The translations under genes and the position numbers were made by a program. A model generated the notes under the pieces. It had not been told where the DNA came from and ran no database searches. It was given only the letters and a program-made list of their open reading frames with translations. From Paramuribaculum sp. (GTDB lineage: Bacteria; Bacteroidota; Bacteroidia; Bacteroidales; Muribaculaceae), in contig JAFLSD010000009.1 in NCBI GenBank assembly GCA_022511125.1, positions 69,026 to 110,439 on the forward strand: 41,414 nt of DNA, given 5' to 3'. Positions within the stretch are counted from its first letter, which is position 1. Every line of letters starts with the position of its first letter. Positions 37,810-41,414 of this stretch are shown here, piece by piece.

Positions 37810-38442
37810 ATGAAACGAAGCATATATCTACTAATTGTAATAATGTTTTCCTTACTGTTTTTATCAGGTTGTGAAAAAAAGGAGCTTCTAAAACAAAAAT
37901 CACTTTATGGAGAAGCAAGAATAAATGGTAAAACCTTATACCAATACACAACAATTGGTGAAGCAGTATCTAATAAATATTGGTTTCTTCCATTAGGACT
38001 CGACAACAATATTATTATCAAAGAAGGCGTATGTTACCTTCAAATGTTTTTAAGAGATTATGAAGAAACAGAAACGGAGAATTTCTATTTAATCCTGGTA
38101 GGATGTTATGCCGATGAGAATTTCCCGGTTATCGGCAAGGAATATGAAATTGTTGTGGAGAATAAAATAGAACTGGGAAATATGTATAATTCCTTCTATT
38201 GGAGTGGAGAACTTAGAGATTACTATTTCCATAACCCCGAATTTGAGACTTTTGGTATAGCAGGTTTAAGCATTCCTCCTTCTCATGATGGGTTTATCCC
38301 TTTAGAGGGATCAATACAATTTATCCAGGCAGAAAAGGACGGTTTATATACCATATCCTATATTCTTGATAACAATAATTATGTTCCCAATGGTTCATAT
38401 CATATAATTGGTGAGTTTCAAGGCAAACTTAAAGTAGTTTAA
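37810..38442 (+). CDS. Putative lipoprotein (DUF5025-like?)
   Basis: 210 aa with a clear lipoprotein signal: LFLSGC with Cys21 as the lipidated residue. The mature part is beta-rich and acidic, with GEARINGKTLYQYTTIG near the start and GSYHIIGEFQGKLKVV at the end. This pattern resembles Bacteroidales lipoproteins annotated DUF5025 and similar groups, but I cannot confirm it. It lies 161 bp after the second barrel gene and may be part of the same locus as a surface-exposed partner. The intervening stretch shows no promoter that I can recognise. Confidence 0.6.
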   Translation: MKRSIYLLIVIMFSLLFLSGCEKKELLKQKSLYGEARINGKTLYQYTTIGEAVSNKYWFLPLGLDNNIIIKEGVCYLQMFLRDYEETETENFYLILVGCYADENFPVIGKEYEIVVENKIELGNMYNSFYWSGELRDYYFHNPEFETFGIAGLSIPPSHDGFIPLEGSIQFIQAEKDGLYTISYILDNNNYVPNGSYHIIGEFQGKLKVV

Positions 38443-38689
38443 AAAGCCCTTTCCCTGAACTAGTCATAATGCTCAATATCCGGGAGTAACCTTACATGTA
38501 TATCGGAAGGCTTACGACGGGTTTTTAATAATAAATATATGAAGATGTTTGTGCCGGCTTTTCAAAAATGGCGGATCTTAATCTTAAAATAATTTGTAAC
38601 TTTTTAGGTCAAATAACAAAAGGCTGATTTATCCTTATATTGTTATAACCGTCTTATATCGAACTTACGTTAATTTAGATGATTTTATA
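38443..38689. other. AT-rich gene-free stretch
   Basis: About 250 bp between the lipoprotein stop and the tRNA-Ser terminator. I see no coding frame, complete promoter, RNA structure or repeat here. It may hold the decayed edge of an insertion. Confidence 0.4.
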
Positions 38690-38717
38690 AAAATAATGCC
38701 GCGATAATCGCGGCATT
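38690..38717 (-). terminator. Rho-independent terminator of tRNA-Ser(GGA)
   Basis: Perfect 11-bp inverted repeat (38695-38705 with 38707-38717) around one base, followed on the minus strand by ATTTTTAT. It lies 12 bp past the tRNA 3' end, the same design as the terminator of the other tRNA-Ser at 2321-2360. Confidence 0.8.
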
Positions 38718-38729
38718 AAGAAATGTGGG

Positions 38730-38817
38730 CGGAGTGACCGAGATTCGAACTCGGGATACCCTTTTGGGGTATACACGCTTTCCAGGCGTGCCTCTTCAGC
38801 CACTCGAGCATCACTCC
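38730..38817 (-). tRNA. tRNA-Ser, anticodon GGA
   Basis: An 88-nt class II tRNA. Acceptor arms GGAGTGA (38817-38811) and TCACTCC (38737-38731) pair perfectly, with G as discriminator. The anticodon loop CTGGAAA gives GGA (reads UCC/UCU). A long variable arm is present and the T-loop is GTTCGAATC. No CCA is encoded. A weak -7-like TAAGGTTG (38838-38831) is the only promoter hint upstream. tRNA-Ser genes are common integration targets, and element genes begin about 180 bp upstream of this tRNA. Confidence 0.95.
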
Positions 38818-38927
38818 ATTTTTCTTTCGCCAACCTTATAATCTCTTGTTAATTAGAGATTTAGGCTGGTTAAACATTACATCTTAGAATGCTTAGTTTT
38901 TATGTTAATTGTCTCTTTAAATGCCTT

Positions 38928-38946
38928 GCGCAAACCTCGCGCAAAC
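38928..38946 (+). repeat. Short direct repeat near the element's left side
   Basis: GCGCAAAC occurs at 38928-38935 and again at 38939-38946, 11 bp apart, in AT-rich surroundings between the tRNA-Ser and the XRE gene. The one-turn spacing is what arm or core sites for a recombinase would show, but nothing proves this. Confidence 0.35.
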
Positions 38947-38979
38947 ATTTTCGACTGCAAATTTAATAAAATTTCTTCA

Positions 38980-39007
38980 ATAGACAATAAGAAAACCTAT
39001 TGTCTAT
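38980..39007 (-). terminator. Hairpin overlapping the XRE stop codon
   Basis: Perfect 10-bp inverted repeat (38980-38989 with 38998-39007), 8-nt loop, overlapping the last codons and stop of the XRE gene (stop at 38999-38997). The following bases are only moderately T-rich, so it is a weak terminator or an mRNA 3' stabiliser. Confidence 0.45.
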
Positions 39008-39518
39008 CGGCGTTTATGGGATATTCAATGTGATTTTGTTCCAACAGACTCTTCAGTATTAGATTTTCCTGACGCAATTTGAATATCTCTTCTCTGGCTT
39101 TCTCAAGATTATCTTTTAAGGATTCAAGTTTGTCGTTCAGTTTGTCATTTCTATGGCGTAGAGTCTTTATCTCTTCAACGTCCATTTCCCGTGAACCCTT
39201 TTCTACTATTTCTCTATTGTGTACAAAAGACAACAGCATTTTCAAGGTCTCCGGGTCGTTGATTTGAATATCGGAAGAAGTATTATTTGCACCAATCTGG
39301 TTTTTCTCCACAGTGTCCTGTTCTTTTATTTCAAAATCTTCTAAATTTATCTGTGGGAACAGACTTTGAAGATCATCGATCCTATCCTCAGGGAAAAGAT
39401 TCCGACCATTTTCAACACTTGACATAAATCCTTGAGTGATATTTAACTTTTCTGCCAATTGTTTTTGGGTTATACCCACTTCTTTGCGAAGTCTATGAAA
39501 ATCGTATTTAGCCATCAT
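38997..39518 (-). CDS. XRE-family repressor-like regulator with C-terminal coiled coil
   Basis: 173 aa. Residues about 6-58 form an XRE helix-turn-helix (ITQKQLAEKLNITQGFMSSVENGRN). The C-terminal third (about 110-165) is a charged coiled coil with KLNDKLESLKDNLEKAREE, likely for dimerisation. No protease-like or peptidase domain of the LexA/CI type is present. Two Met codons in a row leave the exact start open by one residue. It is read away from the HTH/primase genes and its -7 box abuts one of six repeated half-sites. This is the layout of a lysogeny-type repressor with autoregulation. Confidence 0.85.
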   Translation of the reverse strand: MMAKYDFHRLRKEVGITQKQLAEKLNITQGFMSSVENGRNLFPEDRIDDLQSLFPQINLEDFEIKEQDTVEKNQIGANNTSSDIQINDPETLKMLLSFVHNREIVEKGSREMDVEEIKTLRHRNDKLNDKLESLKDNLEKAREEIFKLRQENLILKSLLEQNHIEYPINADRQ

Positions 39519-39535
39519 TAATTTTGTTGGAAAAG

Positions 39536-39543
39536 CAAAAATA
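39536..39543 (-). promoter_or_regulatory. Likely -7 box of the XRE gene
   Basis: TATTTTTG on the minus strand, 17 bp before the XRE start. The half-site at 39544-39552 touches it directly. The -33 region has only ATTG (39564-39561) at a short 17-bp spacing. Confidence 0.45.
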
Positions 39544-39716
39544 TATTACCTAATAATACGCAATATTCTACAAATATTTATATCTTTGCGGGTAATACAT
39601 CTTGTGCTAATCAAGTCAATAAGAAACTTTATTGGTACAAAAGTATAAATTATTACTCATAATACAAATATATTGAGTAATAAAATTTCGTAATAAATAA
39701 AAAAAATTAGGTAATA
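39544..39716. promoter_or_regulatory. Operator array with six TATTAC-type half-sites
   Basis: Six copies of a half-site lie between the divergent genes: TATTACCTA (39544-39552), GGTAATA (39591-39597), TATTACTCA (39651-39659), TGAGTAATA (39674-39682), TTCGTAATA (39687-39695) and TAGGTAATA (39708-39716). The third and fourth form a 10-bp perfect inverted repeat (39650-39659 with 39674-39683). The first touches the XRE -7 box, the second lies just after a plus-strand -7 box, and the last ends 3 bp before the ATG at 39720. They fit binding of the XRE repressor or the small HTH protein. Confidence 0.65.
39581..39588 (+). promoter_or_regulatory. Candidate -7 box for the rightward early genes
   Basis: TATCTTTG, a perfect -7 match on the plus strand, with a half-site 2 bp downstream where it would block initiation. 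No TTTG is found at the -33 position. The leader to the first gene would be about 125 nt. Confidence 0.45.
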
Positions 39717-39719
39717 AAC

Positions 39720-39950
39720 ATGACATTCAAGGAAATCTATCAAGATGAAAGGATGAAACCTACTCCTGCACAGGTTTTCATTCAAAAAATTGCAGATGTT
39801 ACTTGTCGCGAATCTTCAACAGTTCGGCAATGGTTATCCGGCACACAAACACCTAACTCTAAAGCTAAAGAAAGGATTGCCGAAGCTTTAAACAGCACAG
39901 TGGAAGAATTATTCCCTGTCCAAGAGTTTAATACTAATAAGGAGGAATAA
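39720..39950 (+). CDS. Small HTH protein, Cro-like
   Basis: 76 aa. A helix-turn-helix spans about residues 20-55: TCRESSTVRQWLSGTQTPNS, followed by KAKERIAEALNSTVEELF, the XRE-like pattern also seen in phage Cro-type proteins. No other domain. It is the first gene of the rightward set and starts 3 bp after the last operator half-site, so it is probably repressed by the XRE protein or binds the same sites. A strong GGAGG site for the next gene lies in its last codons. Function as antirepressor or Cro is inferred from layout. Confidence 0.65.
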   Translation: MTFKEIYQDERMKPTPAQVFIQKIADVTCRESSTVRQWLSGTQTPNSKAKERIAEALNSTVEELFPVQEFNTNKEE

Positions 39951-39953
39951 GAC

Positions 39954-40160
39954 ATGAACCCTGAACAACCGCAAGTTGCATTAACAAGTAGATATTCAAT
40001 AAAAGATACTTGTCGTCTTTTAGGTATTCATAGAGATACATTATATAAATATACTCACACTACAAATGAAATTAAATGTGGTTGGAGAGAAAGTGGTGGT
40101 AGAAAAAAGAAATTCTATCTTGGAAGTGAGATTTTGAGATTTTGGAATAAACAAATCTAA
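39954..40160 (+). CDS. Small HTH DNA-binding protein (DUF3853/excisionase-like)
   Basis: 68 aa. The HTH core is YSIKDTCRLLGIHRDTLYKY (about residues 14-33), followed by a basic wing GGRKKKFYLGSEILRFW. This is the winged-helix pattern of excisionase-like and DUF3853-type proteins found on Bacteroidales mobile elements. The start is marked by a strong GGAGG at 39941-39945, 8 bp before the ATG. Such sites are rare on Bacteroidota chromosomes. It begins 3 bp after the preceding stop and ends 4 bp before the next gene. Confidence 0.65.
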   Translation: MNPEQPQVALTSRYSIKDTCRLLGIHRDTLYKYTHTTNEIKCGWRESGGRKKKFYLGSEILRFWNKQI

Positions 40161-40164
40161 GTTT

Positions 40165-40368
40165 ATGAGAGAGTTCGTGCCTAAAATTAATCCGGATGGG
40201 ATTTATTCAGCTAAAAGGGCTTGTAACGAGTTAGGTGTTACATATAAAACACTCAGACTTTTTCGCCAAAAAGGTTTTATAGAACCTGTTAATCCTAAAA
40301 ATAGATTTAGATCGAGATATACCGGTCAAGCCATTATTAACTGTTGGTATGAGGCTATAAAATCATGA
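40165..40368 (+). CDS. Small HTH protein, second excisionase-like copy
   Basis: 67 aa. It has the same plan as the preceding protein: YSAKRACNELGVTYKTLRLF as the HTH, then a basic wing with NPKNRFRSRYTGQAIINCWYEA. The two are likely distant paralogues. Its stop overlaps the primase start by 4 bp (ATGA at 40365-40368), so the primase is probably translated by coupling. It may act in element regulation or replication start; nothing here decides which. Confidence 0.6.
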   Translation: MREFVPKINPDGIYSAKRACNELGVTYKTLRLFRQKGFIEPVNPKNRFRSRYTGQAIINCWYEAIKS

Positions 40369-41414
40369 TAAGTGAAAAGACAATTGAGAGAGTAAGAGAT
40401 CTAAACATCGAGGACGTACTAAAACCTTATGTGACTCTACAAAAAAAAGGCTCATCACTTATGGGAATCTGTCCTTTTCATTCTGAAAAGACAGGATCCT
40501 TTTCGGTAAGTCCATCAAAGAGCTTATACCATTGCTTCAGTTGTAACAGAGGTGGTGATGCAATCCATTTCATTATGGAAAAGGAAAACCTTTCTTTTGC
40601 AGAAGCAATAGAATTTCTTGCTAAAAACCATAATATCCATTTAGAAAAAACAGAAACAGAAAAATCTGTTGAAGAAAGAGAAGTATACAAGCATAAAGAA
40701 TCGTTGCTCGTCACATTAGAACAAGTAAACAAATTCTATATAGAGAATTTGCGTCTTGGAATAGATATAGAGACTGATAACGCGAAGAAGTATATATTTG
40801 GAAGATGGTCTGAGGATTTTTGCTATAAGAATGGTGTCGGCTATGCTCCTTCCGATCCTTCTAAATTTCTCACCTATATCAAAGAAAAAGCTTTAAATAT
40901 AAACAATCTAATAGAACTCGGAATACTGAAAAAATCAGAAAAAGGACAAAATTTATATCCTCTATTCCGGGAAAGAGTCACGATACCTATAAAAGACAAG
41001 TGGGGTCGAGTAATTGGGTTCACCTGCAGATATGTTGGAGAAAAACCAGGCGTCAATAAATATATCAATTCCTCTAACTCTATAATCTATACCAAAGGGA
41101 AAAGTATATTTGGAATAGATAAGGCTTCACGTTGTAAAGATTCAGACTACATAATAATAGTAGAAGGAGCTTCAGATGTTTTGCGAATGCAATCTGTTGG
41201 CTTTTATAATACTGTGGCTTCACTGGGTACGAGCTGGACTGAACAACAGTTAGAACAATTAAAAGGCCTGACAGATTCAATATGTTTCATACCTGATTCA
41301 GATCCACCGGAAGGCAAAAACTACGGCCCCGGTTTTGAAGCTGTCATTAAAAACGGAAGTAACGCAATTAAAAAAGGGTTTAATGTTACAGTCCGTGAGT
41401 TACCTTTTACAGAA
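40365..41414 (+). CDS. DnaG-type DNA primase (CHC2 zinc finger, Toprim), 5' part
   Basis: 350 codons from the ATG at 40365, still open at the window end. The N-terminal CHC2 zinc finger has CPFH (about residues 37-40) and CFSC (about 58-61), with GGDAIHF after it. The catalytic core includes YPLFRERVTIPIKD (about 200) and the Toprim domain with IIIVEGASDVLRM (Glu in VEG) and IPDSDPP (DxD metal site). It makes RNA primers for replication. Its place behind small HTH genes marks it as the element's own primase, not the chromosomal dnaG. A C-terminal helicase domain, common in phage versions, would be outside the window. Confidence 0.85.
   Translation, partial: MISEKTIERVRDLNIEDVLKPYVTLQKKGSSLMGICPFHSEKTGSFSVSPSKSLYHCFSCNRGGDAIHFIMEKENLSFAEAIEFLAKNHNIHLEKTETEKSVEEREVYKHKESLLVTLEQVNKFYIENLRLGIDIETDNAKKYIFGRWSEDFCYKNGVGYAPSDPSKFLTYIKEKALNINNLIELGILKKSEKGQNLYPLFRERVTIPIKDKWGRVIGFTCRYVGEKPGVNKYINSSNSIIYTKGKSIFGIDKASRCKDSDYIIIVEGASDVLRMQSVGFYNTVASLGTSWTEQQLEQLKGLTDSICFIPDSDPPEGKNYGPGFEAVIKNGSNAIKKGFNVTVRELPFTE

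Larger units (their letters stand above)
38997..41414. mobile_element. Left part of an integrated mobile element (phage or conjugative/mobilizable)
   Basis: A leftward XRE repressor, a shared operator array, three tightly packed small HTH genes reading right and a DnaG-type primase. This is the usual early-control plus replication layout of temperate phages and integrative elements of Bacteroidales. A strong ribosome-binding site appears here (GGAGG, 39941-39945), unlike the rest of the window. The integrase and both ends are not identified. The left edge probably lies between the tRNA-Ser and 38997; the right edge is outside. Confidence 0.6.

Noticed and set aside
40478-41280. Minus-strand frames opposite the primase
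   Set aside because: The primase frame carries the zinc finger and Toprim motifs; the antisense frames carry none.
1-41414. CRISPR array, rRNA genes and insertion sequences
   Set aside because: No regularly spaced repeats, no rRNA sequence and no transposase frame were seen on reading both strands.

Overview
This 41.4 kb window is chromosomal DNA from a member of the order Bacteroidales. It resembles the Muribaculaceae/Bacteroides side of the order, but the genus cannot be fixed by eye. The reasons are the Bacteroidota-type promoters (TTTG, 19-21 bp, TAnnTTTG), the near absence of Shine-Dalgarno sites, a bifunctional Fkp gene, a type IX secretion sortase (PorU), a TPR/HTH membrane regulator next to OMP_b-brl_3-like barrels, and an alpha-2-macroglobulin-like giant protein.

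Layout. 1-2458 (minus): the 5' 765 codons of fkp, then tRNA-Ser(CGA) with its own promoter and terminator. 2554-6679 (minus): a GH25 lysozyme-like gene leading into porU. 6812-8092 (plus): rsmG and a metallo-beta-lactamase-fold hydrolase. 8100-12024 (minus): an outer-membrane barrel, glnS and a TPR protein. 12178-13140 (plus): a YitT-family membrane protein. 13100-18167 (minus): a tricorn-like protease, a DUF2027/Smr protein and an EFR1-type flavodoxin/ferredoxin. 18311-22583 (plus): aspS, a Nif3-like protein, a zinc-ribbon coiled-coil protein, a terminator and a DUF6155-like gene. 22597-29615 (minus): a four-gene unit of ECF sigma factor, likely membrane anti-sigma, Spy/CpxP-like periplasmic protein and a 1826-aa alpha-2-macroglobulin-like protein without a recognisable thioester.

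29694-38442 is accessory. Its most interesting part is an Abi_2/AbiF-type HEPN gene (30098-30787) with a very small structured RNA gene directly upstream. That RNA has a perfect Bacteroides promoter, a 9-bp stem with one G-U pair, a GNRA loop and a T-tract. It reads away from the abi gene and lies antisense to the abi leader. This is my candidate for the unusual system in the window: an RNA-regulated HEPN toxin or phage-defence module. After it come a TlpA-like thioredoxin, a lipoprotein/TPR/HTH transmembrane regulator, two tandem outer-membrane beta-barrel receptors and a lipoprotein. Repeats next to the promoters look like binding sites for the regulator.

38730-41414: tRNA-Ser(GGA), then the early region of an integrated element (phage or conjugative/mobilizable). 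It has a leftward XRE repressor, an intergenic array of six TATTAC-type half-sites, three small rightward HTH proteins and a DnaG-type primase running off the end. No integrase, rRNA, CRISPR array or intact insertion sequence was seen.
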